DNA of 64,000 nucleotides from DTU064 sp045588245 (GCA_045588245.1 JAZNDW010000022.1:17935-81934), one strand, 5' to 3'; shown: positions 1 through 8,465, numbered from the stretch's first letter. The notes: generated from the letters alone by a model not told the origin. Numbers and translations: made by a program.

Positions 1-706
1 GGTGACACACAAGCTCCGCCGCCGCAAGTATCGGTGTCGGCGGCAGATGATAATCGCGGCGCACGATGTAGCGAAACTGTTCAAGCGGTGAGGTGTAACC
101 GCAGTCGGCAACGATGCCTGATACGGTCGCCTTCACTCCGGCGAGCTCCGATGCCATCAGCACCGTCGCCGCTCCCATAGAACAGCCGAAAAGAACGATC
201 TTATGCTCCGTCCCGTACCGTTCCGCAACGAATCGGCACCAGCCTTCAACGTCATAACGCTCAAAAACACCGAACGAGGTCGCCTCCCCCTCGCTTTCGC
301 CCGACGCACGCTGGTCTATCATTAAAATATTATATCCCAAAGACAAAAGCTCGCCCGAAAGATACGTAAAATCGACGTAGCCCGCGCTTTTATAGCCGTG
401 TACGAGAATTGCGGTTTTGTTTGCCTCCGTCACCGAAAAAAGCTTCGCAGAAAGACAGAGTCCGTCTCGGCTTACGATCGACACGCGTTCGCCGTCATTC
501 GACTTCAGATACTGCTTACGCTGTGCCGTTTCGGCGAGCATATATTCGCGGTCCGTGCCCGTGAGCGCGGCACGGAACTGCTCCTCGTATTCATTGGGCG
601 GTGAGGCGGGACGCTTTATCGCAACCTTATAAAAATATTCGCCGACTGCATAAAATGCCGCCGCAAAAACAGGCACCGCTATCAAAATGATATATACCGC
701 CGTCAA
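1..706 (-). CDS. Alpha/beta hydrolase, membrane-anchored (partial, C-terminus beyond window)
   Basis: The reading frame starts at a TTG (706-704) preceded by AAGGAGG at 714-720 and stays open to the left edge, so the C-terminus is missing. An N-terminal hydrophobic segment (about residues 2-20) suggests a membrane anchor. The hydrolase core is clear: the oxyanion-type HGYKSAG, the strand DQRASGES, and the nucleophile elbow GCSMGA, whose Ser is the expected nucleophile. The catalytic Asp and His would lie in the missing part. It closely parallels the complete protein at 24642-25607, which shares HGYKG, DQRASG and GISMGA, so the two are paralogues. The substrate is unknown; this family includes peptidases, esterases and acyltransferases. 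Family call is firm, function is not. Confidence 0.85.
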   Translation of the reverse strand, partial: MTAVYIILIAVPVFAAAFYAVGEYFYKVAIKRPASPPNEYEEQFRAALTGTDREYMLAETAQRKQYLKSNDGERVSIVSRDGLCLSAKLFSVTEANKTAILVHGYKSAGYVDFTYLSGELLSLGYNILMIDQRASGESEGEATSFGVFERYDVEGWCRFVAERYGTEHKIVLFGCSMGAATVLMASELAGVKATVSGIVADCGYTSPLEQFRYIVRRDYHLPPTPILAAAELVCH

Positions 707-790
707 GCCTCCACCTCCTTTTTTGCTGTTTACTTTTGTGCGATAATATAGTAAAATATAAAAAATGAATTCTGATTTTTGAGGTACACA

Positions 791-994
791 ATGAAAAACG
801 ATAAAAATATGAACGTCCGACTTTCTGAAGATCTTATGCGCCGTTTATACTACATCGCGGCTGCTGAGAAGCGCACGCCGAACAACCACATCCTGCACAT
901 GCTCCGCCAGAACATCGCATATTACGAGCGCGTTCACGGCAAGATCTCTGATGCCGCGCTTAAAACCATCGAGCTTCCGGAGGATGCCGAGTAA
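791..994 (+). CDS. Small Arc/CopG-like ribbon-helix-helix protein
   Basis: A 67-residue protein. The ATG at 791 is preferred over an in-frame TTG at 779 because GAGGT (781-785) sits at ribosome-binding distance from it. The N-terminal strand MNVRLSEDLMRRLYYIA, followed by a helix and the turn KRTPNNHILHML, fits a ribbon-helix-helix DNA-binding fold (Arc/CopG type), which acts as a dimer. An AT-rich stretch at about 731-765 could hold its promoter. It stands alone, so it may be a solitary regulator; no toxin gene is adjacent, which argues against an antitoxin. Operator and targets are not visible. Confidence 0.65.
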   Translation: MKNDKNMNVRLSEDLMRRLYYIAAAEKRTPNNHILHMLRQNIAYYERVHGKISDAALKTIELPEDAE

Positions 995-1005
995 CTCTGT
1001 TTTAT

Positions 1006-1335
1006 TTATTCAACGCGGCTCGTCAGCTCGATCAAAAGGTCAATGTTGTCGGGCTGTACCGATGCCTCGTGAGCGGCGCGGTTGCGCCCTACAGCACCGC
1101 ATTTTTCGCATTTGTGAATGATGATGTAGCCACGCTTTCTGTCAGGCTCCGCGCGGACGGGACGCATGATGCCGCCGCATCCTGCGGCTCTGTCCCCGGG
1201 ATTTATGTCAAGATGAAGCGAACAAAGGCATCGCGGACAATGGTTGCGCGACGTATATCCGAGAGGCTCAACCTCAAAACCGCAGTTCGTGCACACAAAT
1301 CCCGAATCATTTTTTCTGAATCTTTTTTCATCCAT
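1006..1335 (-). CDS. RNHCP domain protein
   Basis: A 109-residue Cys-rich protein. It contains the FVCTNCGFEVEP zinc-ribbon-like start, the family-naming motif SRNHCPRCLCS, a GCGG motif, and a second CEKCG knuckle near the C-terminus, so it probably binds one or two metal ions. A GTG at 1344 is in frame, but the ATG at 1335 is chosen because AGGAG (1344-1348) lies 8 nt upstream of it. The start lies 5 nt beyond the stop of the glycosyltransferase-CsaB gene, so the two are probably cotranscribed. The molecular role of the RNHCP family is unknown; nucleic-acid binding is a guess from the zinc knuckles. Confidence 0.8.
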   Translation of the reverse strand: MDEKRFRKNDSGFVCTNCGFEVEPLGYTSRNHCPRCLCSLHLDINPGDRAAGCGGIMRPVRAEPDRKRGYIIIHKCEKCGAVGRNRAAHEASVQPDNIDLLIELTSRVE

Positions 1336-1340
1336 AATAG

Positions 1341-3590
1341 TCACTCCTGCCGCGACTCGTCGCGGCTTTTTTCTTTGTTTTTCAGGGATACGGCGTGCTC
1401 AATATTGAGCATCGCCTTCTTGCGAAGCTCGTCGCGCCGTTCTATATCAACACGTGTCGACATGGCTAAGACGGCGGCATGATACAGCTCGTCCGCCGTC
1501 AGCGTTTTAACGTCAATGACGTGCCGCAGTCCTGCATATCGCATAAAGCCGCTGACCTTCGGGTCATATCTGAGCGCCACTGTCGGCACTCCCTCCGAAA
1601 CGGAATACACCGTCGCGTGCAGGCGCATTGCAATATTCAATTTTGCGCCGCCTATCAGCCCGATGATATCTTTTATGCCGAGCTGACGTGACACCGTATA
1701 CGCGCCCTCGCCTATCATCGCCGCAATACGGCAGGAAATGTCCGTGTCGGCAGTCATCTGCATCGGGACGAAAACGATACTGCATCTGTACCGGTCACGC
1801 AGGCGGCAGAGCACCGCCGCAACCGACGTTTCCATGTCCTCAGCACAGCGTCGCCATTCGCGGAGCGACACCGTTATATATTCGCCCTCAGGGATCCCAC
1901 AGGCGCGCATCAAACGCTCGGTTTCAGCTTTCGGCTTACCTGAGAGCAGAAGCGCGGGGTCCGCGGCGAGCGTTTTCGGTGCGGTCACACCGATTGTGTT
2001 AAGTAGCTCCATTGAATCCTCGTCGCGCAGCGTTATATCATCAACGCATTCATTTATGATCTTCGCCGTCAAGGTACGGCTCCGCTGTCGGTGAAGCGGT
2101 CCGACACCGTTGCCGATCATCATAACGGGAAGCCCGTACTTTTTGGCAATGCGGATAACATAGAGATAATAATAAAGAGATTTTACGCTCGTTTCATCCT
2201 GCAAAAGCGAACCGCCGCCCGACAGTAAAACGTGCGACTTTTTTATGACACCATAGAGCGCAAACGGACGCATTCGTCCGTACGTGTCAATGCCGTAACG
2301 GATCGCACTCCGCTTCGGATCGTGCGCCAAGACCGCGATACGCGCATCGGGTTCGGCAAGTTTCAGCTTCTCCGTCAGTGAGAGTATCACAGCATCGTCG
2401 CCGTTATTGTCAAATCCGTAATATCCTGAGAAAATATAGTCGTAATGTTTTTTGTACTCGGTCACGTCAGCGTGATCACGCAGAAGATTTTCATACACCT
2501 TGAAATAATCGCGTGCAAAGCGCTCTGCGGAAAATTCGGACATCACACGCGCCTTGATGTTATCTCCGAGTTTTTGACGCAGATCGGGCGAATCAATGAG
2601 CAGCGCAAGCTTTTCGGCAAGCTCACAGTGATCTTCGGGCTCAAACAAAAGCCCCGTTTCCCCGTCGCGCACCAGCGTCGGAATTCCTCCGACGCGTGAC
2701 GCCGCAAAAGCCTTGCCGACAGCGGCGCCCTCAAGCATCGAATAGGGCAAGCCCTCCGAGCGCGACGCGAGCGTGTTGATATCTATCAGATTGTAAAATG
2801 AATATATATCGCGCTCGTATCCGAGAAAACGGATGCTGTCCCCGTGTCCCGTTTCTTTGGCAGTTCTCTCAAGACGATCACGCTCACTGCCGTCACCTGC
2901 GATAAGAAACTCCACATTGTTATAACGGCGGAGGATCTCTCCTGCGGCTTTTATGAAAACATCGACACCCTTTACGGGCTCAAGACGGGCGGCAGTGCCG
3001 ATATATATTTTGCCGGGGTCATACTCAAAGCCGTGACGGCGGCAATATTCCGCACGATCTACTGTATCAGACGGAACTTTAGAAAAGTCCATGCCGTTAT
3101 ATACCGTGTAAACGGAATTCGGCTTAAAGCCGCGGCGTATCATCTCACAGCGGAACGTGTCGGAAACGGTTACGTAATACGGTATTTTGCGAAGTGCGTA
3201 AATGTTAAGTCCCGTAAAGAGGATCTTTTTGACGGGCGATTCAAAATCGTACAAATAATCGCTGTGCATCGTCGTCACAACAGGAGCCGAGATCTTGTTT
3301 TTTACGAAAGACGCAACAAAATTCGCTCTTGCTCCGTGCACGTGCAGAATATCAAAACCCTCGTCGTTGATCATCCTTGCGATATCGTTCACAACGGACA
3401 GATCGAATCGGTTTTTCTGACGGAAAAGCACGTAGTCAACGCCAACGTCGGGGAGATCACGGTAAAAGGCGCCCTCAAAAAGGCACGCCACACGGATGTC
3501 TGCAAGATGGCGCAAAGACGAGTACAGCGAAAAAAGGCACGTTTTTGCGCCGCCGCTGTCGCCTCCCGATATCAGATGCAGAACCTTCAT
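1341..3590 (-). CDS. GT4 glycosyltransferase fused to CsaB-type polysaccharide pyruvyltransferase
   Basis: A 749-residue two-domain protein. The ATG at 3590 (MKVLHLISGG) is chosen over an upstream in-frame start because AGAGGG sits directly before it. Residues about 1-375 form a GT-B glycosyltransferase of family 4: an N-terminal GGDSGGAKT loop, FDILHVHGARANF, IGTAARLEPVKGVD, and the donor-site SRSEGLPYSMLEGAA with its EGxxxxxLE pattern. Residues about 395-720 match the CsaB-type pyruvyltransferase domain: YYGFDNNGDDAVI, LLSGGGSLLQDETS, MMIGNGVGPLH and MRLHATVYS. CsaB enzymes add ketal pyruvate to secondary cell-wall polysaccharide, the ligand of SLH-domain proteins. Having both in one chain suggests coupled sugar addition and pyruvylation. 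RNHCP follows 5 nt downstream. Confidence 0.88.
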   Translation of the reverse strand: MKVLHLISGGDSGGAKTCLFSLYSSLRHLADIRVACLFEGAFYRDLPDVGVDYVLFRQKNRFDLSVVNDIARMINDEGFDILHVHGARANFVASFVKNKISAPVVTTMHSDYLYDFESPVKKILFTGLNIYALRKIPYYVTVSDTFRCEMIRRGFKPNSVYTVYNGMDFSKVPSDTVDRAEYCRRHGFEYDPGKIYIGTAARLEPVKGVDVFIKAAGEILRRYNNVEFLIAGDGSERDRLERTAKETGHGDSIRFLGYERDIYSFYNLIDINTLASRSEGLPYSMLEGAAVGKAFAASRVGGIPTLVRDGETGLLFEPEDHCELAEKLALLIDSPDLRQKLGDNIKARVMSEFSAERFARDYFKVYENLLRDHADVTEYKKHYDYIFSGYYGFDNNGDDAVILSLTEKLKLAEPDARIAVLAHDPKRSAIRYGIDTYGRMRPFALYGVIKKSHVLLSGGGSLLQDETSVKSLYYYLYVIRIAKKYGLPVMMIGNGVGPLHRQRSRTLTAKIINECVDDITLRDEDSMELLNTIGVTAPKTLAADPALLLSGKPKAETERLMRACGIPEGEYITVSLREWRRCAEDMETSVAAVLCRLRDRYRCSIVFVPMQMTADTDISCRIAAMIGEGAYTVSRQLGIKDIIGLIGGAKLNIAMRLHATVYSVSEGVPTVALRYDPKVSGFMRYAGLRHVIDVKTLTADELYHAAVLAMSTRVDIERRDELRKKAMLNIEHAVSLKNKEKSRDESRQE

Positions 3591-3771
3591 GTTTCCCTCT
3601 CTCCGCACACAGGCGTGCGCGGTCGCTCCCGTCAAAGCATTATTTTTCCGCATTGATTATATCACACATAATAGACTCGGTCAAGGCGGCGACGGTGCGC
3701 CGTCGACAGTGCCACACATTTTTCCAATGATTTCCTCTTATATAAAGCCACAGTCACGGCAAAACTATAAC

Positions 3772-3796
3772 TGCATCGCAAGCGATGCACTATAAT
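3772..3796 (+). promoter_or_regulatory. Promoter -10 with overlapping palindromic operator candidate
   Basis: A perfect TATAAT lies at 3791-3796, about 30 nt upstream of the ATG at 3826. Immediately upstream, inside the -10/-35 spacer, is an inverted repeat TGCATCG-CAAG-CGATGCA (3772-3789). The -35 region is poor (TAACTG). A perfect 7-bp palindrome at this place is what an operator for a dimeric regulator would look like, but no regulator is identified. Confidence 0.5.
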
Positions 3797-3825
3797 GATC
3801 GAAAGGACTCCTACACGAAGTCATT

Positions 3826-4431
3826 ATGAAACAGAACAGCAAAAAAGCCATAGTAAAGACGATCACTTCCGTTGCAGTCTTTGCCATGACGGTAATGCTT
3901 TTGTTGCCCGCGATGTCGGTAATATCATTTGCCGCAGACCGTGACAGCAGATCGACAATGCCGGATAACGGTTATTCCGTCGGTAACGGCACAAACGGAA
4001 ACAACAATTCCTTTGCCGGCAACGGCGGCGGTGTCACAACGGATACAGGTCACTACACCGGCAACACTACCGACAGATATAACGGCAGACGCGACGCTGC
4101 AACGGACAACAATAACGACACAACGCACAGCGGCATTTCCGACAACGACAACAGTAACGGCACAAATAACAGCGGCGGCGTTATCGGTAACGGAAGCGAC
4201 ACGAACAACAGCGGCATCGTAGGCGACGTTGAAACAACAGGCGGTGCGGCAGGAACGACCGATAACAATGGCAAGGTTACGGGCGATATCAACGGAGAAG
4301 AAGAAGGCGAGGTCCTCGGCGCCGTAGACGAAGATAACGGCGCTGTCGGCATCATTATCGCAATATTGATTGCGGTTGCCGTCATCGTTCTCATAATCGC
4401 ACTTGTGCCCAAGGGCACGTCGGGTGCGTAA
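3826..4431 (+). CDS. Asn/Gly/Thr-rich secreted protein with C-terminal membrane anchor
   Basis: A 201-residue protein. It has an N-terminal signal peptide (KKAIVKTITS then a hydrophobic core ending in ISFAADRD, a likely AA-D cleavage site). A low-complexity central region (about residues 40-150) is dominated by Asn, Gly, Asp, Thr and Ser, with many NNN, NGN and DNN steps. A Glu-rich patch follows, then a strong C-terminal transmembrane segment (about 173-193, GIIIAILIAVAVIVLI) and a short tail. No LPXTG and no enzyme motif. It is probably an extended extracellular linker or stalk. The Shine-Dalgarno is weak (GAAG at the usual distance). A strong terminator follows immediately, so it is probably monocistronic. 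Confidence 0.7.
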   Translation: MKQNSKKAIVKTITSVAVFAMTVMLLLPAMSVISFAADRDSRSTMPDNGYSVGNGTNGNNNSFAGNGGGVTTDTGHYTGNTTDRYNGRRDAATDNNNDTTHSGISDNDNSNGTNNSGGVIGNGSDTNNSGIVGDVETTGGAAGTTDNNGKVTGDINGEEEGEVLGAVDEDNGAVGIIIAILIAVAVIVLIIALVPKGTSGA

Positions 4432-4438
4432 AGTCACA

Positions 4439-4469
4439 AAATCGGCAGAGATTTCTCTGCCGATTTTTT
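4439..4469 (+). terminator. Rho-independent terminator
   Basis: A 12-bp perfect stem, AAATCGGCAGAG (4439-4450) with CTCTGCCGATTT (4455-4466), a 4-nt loop and a run of six T. It begins 8 nt after the stop of the upstream gene. The same core stem ATCGGCAGAG recurs in the terminator at 26168-26196. Confidence 0.92.
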
Positions 4470-4512
4470 ATCTATACTATATAGCATTTTTACATTATTT
4501 AAGCTTACGTTA

Positions 4513-4541
4513 TTGCAAGAATCGGGAAAAGAATATATAAT
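4513..4541 (+). promoter_or_regulatory. Promoter of pncB
   Basis: TTGCAA (4513-4518), a 17-nt spacer and a perfect TATAAT (4536-4541), about 36 nt upstream of the pncB ATG. Sigma-A-type consensus. Confidence 0.7.
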
Positions 4542-4577
4542 AATACATATATCTTGAAAAATCGGAGTGTATGATCC

Positions 4578-6026
4578 ATGAAAAACGAACGCAATCTGAC
4601 AATGCTCTGTGATTTTTATGAGCTTACAATGGCAAACGGATATTTGAAATGCGGCAAAGCCGATGAAATCTCCTATTTTGACGTGTTTTTCCGTTCCGTT
4701 CCCGACGGCGGCGGCTACGCCGTTGCGGCAGGACTTGAACAGATCATAGACTACGTTAAAAATCTTCACTTTGACGAAGAGGACATTGAGTATCTTCGCG
4801 GCAAGGGCATTTTCGACGAACAGTTCCTCGATTATCTTCGCAATTTCCGTTTCACGGGCGATATGTGGGCGATGCCTGAGGGCACCGTCATCTTCCCGAA
4901 TGAGCCGATCATAACCGTTCGGGCTCCCGCACCCGAGGCACAGTTCATTGAAACGTATCTGCTTCTGACGATTAATCATCAGTCCCTCGTCGCAACGAAA
5001 TCTTCGCGTATCGTCCGCGCCGCCGACGGCAGAGCCATCAGCGAGTTCGGCTCGCGCCGTGCACACAATGCCGACGCCGCCATCCTCGGCGCAAGAGCCG
5101 CCTATATCGGCGGTGTAAACGGCACAGCCTGCACCGCGACAGATGAGCTTTACGGCGTTCCCGCAACGGGAACGATGGCTCACTCGTGGGTTCAGATGTT
5201 TGACACCGAATACGAAGCCTTCCGCACGTACTGCGAGCTTTATCCCGAATCAGCAACGCTCCTCGTTGACACCTATAACGTCCTCAAAAGCGGGATCCCG
5301 AACGCGATCCGCGCATTCCGCGAGGTTTTATTGCCGAAAGGCATAAAAAAATGTGCGATCCGTCTTGATTCGGGCGATATTACGTATCTTTCAAAAAAAG
5401 CGCGCAAAATGCTCGACGACGCGGGCTTTGATTACTGCAAAATACTCGTTTCCAACTCGCTTGACGAATATCTCATCCGCGACATGATCCGCCAGGGCGC
5501 CGCCGTTGACGCGTTCGGCGTCGGCGAACGCCTTATCACATCGAAAAGCTCGCCCGTCTTCGGCGGTGTATATAAACTCGTAGCCGTTGAAGATAAAGAA
5601 GGCAACATTATCCCGAAGATCAAGATCAGCGAAAACGTTGCAAAGATCACGATCCCTCACTTCAAAAACGTGTACCGTCTTTTCTCAAAGGAAACGGGCA
5701 AGGCGATCGCAGACCTCATCACGCTCCACGATGAAATTATCGACGACAAGCAGCCGCTTGAGATCTTCGACCCGAGCTACACCTGGAAGCGCAAAACTCT
5801 CACCGATTATTACGCACGTCCGCTTTTGAAGCAGATCTTCAAAAACGGCGAGTGCATTTACAAAAATCCCCCCATCGAGGCGACACGCGAATATTGTCTG
5901 CTTCAGCTCCACTCCCTTTGGGATGAGGTACTCCGCTTCGAAAATCCGCACACCTATTACGTTGACTTATCCCAGCGTCTGTGGGACGAAAGACAGAAGC
6001 TTCTCTCGAAGCATTCCGCCAACTAA
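4578..6026 (+). CDS. pncB: Nicotinate phosphoribosyltransferase
   Basis: A 482-residue enzyme that makes nicotinate mononucleotide from nicotinate, PRPP and ATP in NAD salvage; cytosolic. Family motifs are present in order: LCDFYELTMANGYL at the N-terminus, FDVFFRSVPDGGGYAVAAG, FGSRRAHNADAA, NGTACTATDELYGVPATGTMAHSW containing the conserved active-site His, LLVDTYNVLKSGIPNA and the phosphate-binding AIRLDSGDITYLSKKARK. The length fits the long bacterial form. The start has GGAGTG upstream. It has its own promoter and a probable downstream terminator, so it is monocistronic. Confidence 0.95.
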   Translation: MKNERNLTMLCDFYELTMANGYLKCGKADEISYFDVFFRSVPDGGGYAVAAGLEQIIDYVKNLHFDEEDIEYLRGKGIFDEQFLDYLRNFRFTGDMWAMPEGTVIFPNEPIITVRAPAPEAQFIETYLLLTINHQSLVATKSSRIVRAADGRAISEFGSRRAHNADAAILGARAAYIGGVNGTACTATDELYGVPATGTMAHSWVQMFDTEYEAFRTYCELYPESATLLVDTYNVLKSGIPNAIRAFREVLLPKGIKKCAIRLDSGDITYLSKKARKMLDDAGFDYCKILVSNSLDEYLIRDMIRQGAAVDAFGVGERLITSKSSPVFGGVYKLVAVEDKEGNIIPKIKISENVAKITIPHFKNVYRLFSKETGKAIADLITLHDEIIDDKQPLEIFDPSYTWKRKTLTDYYARPLLKQIFKNGECIYKNPPIEATREYCLLQLHSLWDEVLRFENPHTYYVDLSQRLWDERQKLLSKHSAN

Positions 6027-6101
6027 GTCATAACAGACAGCCCTTAGGGCTTGCGGAAAATGCAGTGGGGGCAGCAAAAACTGTTATATGTTTTATCTCG
6101 A

Positions 6102-6138
6102 CCGCCGCCGCGCCAACCGCGACGGCGGCGCGATTTTT
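6102..6138 (+). terminator. GC-rich terminator hairpin after pncB
   Basis: A stem of CCGCCGCCGCG (6102-6112) with CGCGACGGCGG (6118-6128), one mismatch, followed by a short spacer and TTTTT. It lies about 75 nt after the pncB stop. The rest of the 6027-6185 interval shows nothing else I can support. Confidence 0.65.
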
Positions 6139-6185
6139 CTCTGCATCATTATGTGAACGCAAATCGGGGAAAGCTTTGATTTTTG

Positions 6186-6214
6186 TTGATTTTCCCCCAA
6201 TATTATTGTATAAT
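6186..6214 (+). promoter_or_regulatory. Promoter of the PfkB kinase-ruvX-flavodoxin operon
   Basis: TTGATT (6186-6191), a 17-nt spacer and a perfect TATAAT (6209-6214), 36 nt before the ATG at 6250. An AAGGAGAGAGG ribosome-binding region sits at 6236-6246. Confidence 0.75.
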
Positions 6215-6249
6215 TAAACCGTATATAAAAAACGCAAGGAGAGAGGAAA

Positions 6250-7182
6250 ATGAAGCCAAGATTACTCGTTATCAGCGAAGCTAATATGGATTTTGTTCAG
6301 CGCACCGATGCTTTACCCGAAGTCGGCAAGCCCGTCCATGGAATCACCTATGACTATGTGCCCGGCGGCACGGGAGCTACATACTCCATAACAGCGACCG
6401 CTCTCGGTGCAGAAGCAATTCTTTGCGCCCGTGTCGGCAACGACACCAACGGTCAGCGTCTGCGCGCCCTCTACCGTGAAATGAGCATAGACACGCGCTT
6501 CATATTCTCGGAAAGACGTGCGGCAACGGGGCTTTCCTCCGTTGCGGTCACTCCCGATGGAGAAAAGCACGTGATCCACTTCCCGGGAGCAAACTCGTTC
6601 CTTTCATCTGTTGACGTCGAAGAGGCATATACGGCACTTCCCGACGCGGCTGTAATGAAGCTTCTTATCCCCGAGCGCACCGCCATCTCCGCCACCGAAT
6701 TTGCGGCGAAAAAGAACATACCCTTAATCGTCAGCGCCCAGGGAGCGCGTGCGGACTATCCGCTCGGCAAGCTATATCCCTGCGAGGTATTCTGCCCCAA
6801 CGAAAGTGAGCTTCAGATGTACAGCGGTATCGCGCCGTCAACGACCGAAAACTGTCTGCGCGCCGTCATTCGTCTTTCGTCTATGGTTCGTGCCAAATAC
6901 TACGTCGTCAAAATGGGTGAGCGCGGAGCTTTCCTATACGACGGCAAATATTATAATATCGTTCTTGCACATAACGTCCAGCGAGCCGATACGTCGGGCT
7001 CGGGCGACATTTTCACAGCCGCTCTCGCCGTAGAATATGCGAAGAGCCGAAACATCATGCGTGCCGTCAAATACGCGAACGTCGTGGCGGCGATCTCCAT
7101 TTCGCGTCACGGGCTGCTTGACTCTATTCCAACCGAAGACGAGGTACAAGCCTTCATCGCCGAGCGCGGCATTGAGCTATAA
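6250..7182 (+). CDS. PfkB/ribokinase-family carbohydrate kinase
   Basis: A 310-residue sugar kinase of the ribokinase fold. Visible motifs are the N-terminal substrate region (SEANMDF, then PGGTGATYSITATALGA, corresponding to the family GGxGxN signature), CARVGNDTNGQRL, the PNESEL segment and the C-terminal anion-hole motif DTSGSGDIFTAAL, in which the last Asp is the catalytic base. The usual TGAGD reads SGSGD here, a mild variant. The asparagine normally in the GGxGxN motif is replaced by Thr (GGTGAT), which may affect substrate specificity. The substrate (ribose, fructose or a nucleoside) cannot be decided. It is the first gene of an operon with ruvX. Confidence 0.88.
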   Translation: MKPRLLVISEANMDFVQRTDALPEVGKPVHGITYDYVPGGTGATYSITATALGAEAILCARVGNDTNGQRLRALYREMSIDTRFIFSERRAATGLSSVAVTPDGEKHVIHFPGANSFLSSVDVEEAYTALPDAAVMKLLIPERTAISATEFAAKKNIPLIVSAQGARADYPLGKLYPCEVFCPNESELQMYSGIAPSTTENCLRAVIRLSSMVRAKYYVVKMGERGAFLYDGKYYNIVLAHNVQRADTSGSGDIFTAALAVEYAKSRNIMRAVKYANVVAAISISRHGLLDSIPTEDEVQAFIAERGIEL

Positions 7183-7191
7183 CGGAGGGTT

Positions 7192-7620
7192 ATGATAAAA
7201 CATAAACGTATACTCGGCGTCGATTACGGAGACGCCCGAACAGGACTTGCTTTATCCGACTTGTCAGGTTTTCTTGCGTCAGGTATCGGAACCGTTAAGG
7301 CAACGGGCATGAGAAAAACTGCGGAAGCCGTTGCCGAAGCGGCAAAAAAGAACGACGTTTGTGAGATCGTTCTGGGGTTGCCCGTAAACATGAACGGTAC
7401 GGAAGGACCTCGCGCCGAAAAAGCGCGTGCGTTTGCCGCAATGCTTGAAGAGCTGACGGGACTGCAGGTGACGCTCTTTGATGAGCGGCTGACGACCTCA
7501 GCGGCTCATCAGATCATGAATCTGACAGACACTCGCGGCAAAAACCGCAAGGGCAAAGTCGACACGCTCTCGGCGGAGATAATACTTCAGGATTATCTTG
7601 ACAGTAAGAGGAGAGGTTAA
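7192..7620 (+). CDS. ruvX: RuvX/YqgF-family putative pre-16S rRNA nuclease / Holliday junction resolvase
   Basis: A 142-residue RNase H-fold protein. Motifs: ILGVDYGDARTGLAL at the N-terminus with the first catalytic Asp, IVLGLPVNMNGTEG, LFDERLTTSAAH with the conserved Glu, and DTLSAEIILQDYL at the C-terminus with the last acidic residue. Length is typical. It starts 9 nt after the kinase stop (GGAGG before the ATG) and overlaps the next gene by one base. Family members are linked to 16S rRNA 5'-end processing and, by similarity, to junction cleavage. Confidence 0.93.
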   Translation: MIKHKRILGVDYGDARTGLALSDLSGFLASGIGTVKATGMRKTAEAVAEAAKKNDVCEIVLGLPVNMNGTEGPRAEKARAFAAMLEELTGLQVTLFDERLTTSAAHQIMNLTDTRGKNRKGKVDTLSAEIILQDYLDSKRRG

Positions 7621-8168
7621 TGAAAACTCTCATTTTGAACGGATCGCCGCGTCCGAGTGGCGACACCGTCAGCCTCATAAATATCTTCACATCCGAACTT
7701 CCGGGCGAATATCGCACCGTCAACGCTTACAGATGCAACATTTCCCCGTGCATTGATTGCAGATACTGCTGGAAAAACCGAGGTTGCGCCATAAACGATG
7801 AAATGCAACAGATATACACCTACATCGAAGAATGCGACAACATCGTGATCGCGTCTCCGATATATTTTTCTGAGCTGACCGGAAAACTGCTCGACGTCGG
7901 AAGTCGGTTGCAGACATATTTCTGCGGCAGATTTTTCCGCGGTGAAACTGTTATCACAAAGCCGAAACGCGGCGCCGTCATTTTAGTCGGTGGCGGCGAC
8001 GGCAACGGCGATGCAGCTTACGAAACCGCAAAAATGCTCCTGCACCATATGAACGCATACGACATTCATCCGCTCGTTACATCCCACAACACCAACTCAA
8101 TCCCTGCGGCAGACGACGCCGTCGCCGTCGCGGGCGTAAAGAATATCGCTGCCTTTTTCTCTAAATAA
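7620..8168 (+). CDS. Flavodoxin-fold NAD(P)H-dependent FMN reductase with Cys-rich motif
   Basis: A 182-residue flavoprotein. LILNGSPRPSGDT is the FMN phosphate-binding loop; ASPIYFSELTGKLLDVGSR is the second flavin-contact region; ILVGGGDGNG is a third. The segment CIDCRYCWKNRGC has the CX2CX2CX5C spacing that recalls the iron-sulfur flavoproteins, although non-cluster flavodoxin-like reductases carry similar cysteines. The start codon overlaps the ruvX stop (TAATG), so translation is coupled. Electron partner and substrate are unknown. Confidence 0.85.
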   Translation: MKTLILNGSPRPSGDTVSLINIFTSELPGEYRTVNAYRCNISPCIDCRYCWKNRGCAINDEMQQIYTYIEECDNIVIASPIYFSELTGKLLDVGSRLQTYFCGRFFRGETVITKPKRGAVILVGGGDGNGDAAYETAKMLLHHMNAYDIHPLVTSHNTNSIPAADDAVAVAGVKNIAAFFSK

Positions 8169-8232
8169 GAACTCTCTCGCAGCGTGTTGGCGGTAAAATA
8201 ATTTCAAATTAAAAATATCTACAGACAAAAAG

Positions 8233-8262
8233 GACAGAGTACATAAAATCTCTGTCTTTTTT
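8233..8262 (+). terminator. Terminator of the kinase-ruvX-flavodoxin operon
   Basis: GACAGAG (8233-8239) pairs with CTCTGTC (8250-8256), followed by TTTTTT, about 65 nt after the last stop of the operon. Confidence 0.8.
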
Positions 8263-8280
8263 CCCGAGCAAACAAATTCA

Positions 8281-8444
8281 GTTATGAGTGATGAGGCTAC
8301 ACCGTTATGCGCTTGCTACGCAAGCGTTATGATATGATCGCCACTGCGTTCTAAACTGCCCGTGAGGGCATCATAACTTGGTAAAGTGAACCATAACTCG
8401 CCGTAGACGATCATAACTGTGTACCTGCTCAGCGGCAGGTACAC
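8281..8444. repeat. Cluster of short hairpins flanked by GTTATG / CATAAC words
   Basis: Three GTTATG words point one way (8281, 8304, 8326) and three CATAACT words point the other way (8372, 8392, 8412), giving an inverted arrangement around about 8350. Between them are small palindromes: CGCTTG-CTACG-CAAGCG, GCCC-GTGA-GGGC and the perfect 10-bp hairpin GTGTACCTGC (8419-8428) / GCAGGTACAC (8435-8444). It fills the gap between the convergent flavodoxin operon and the P-ATPase gene. The last hairpin could act as terminator for the ATPase gene, but no T-run follows on that strand. Confidence 0.6.
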
Positions 8445-8465
8445 ACCGAAGGTTCTTTTTGATTC

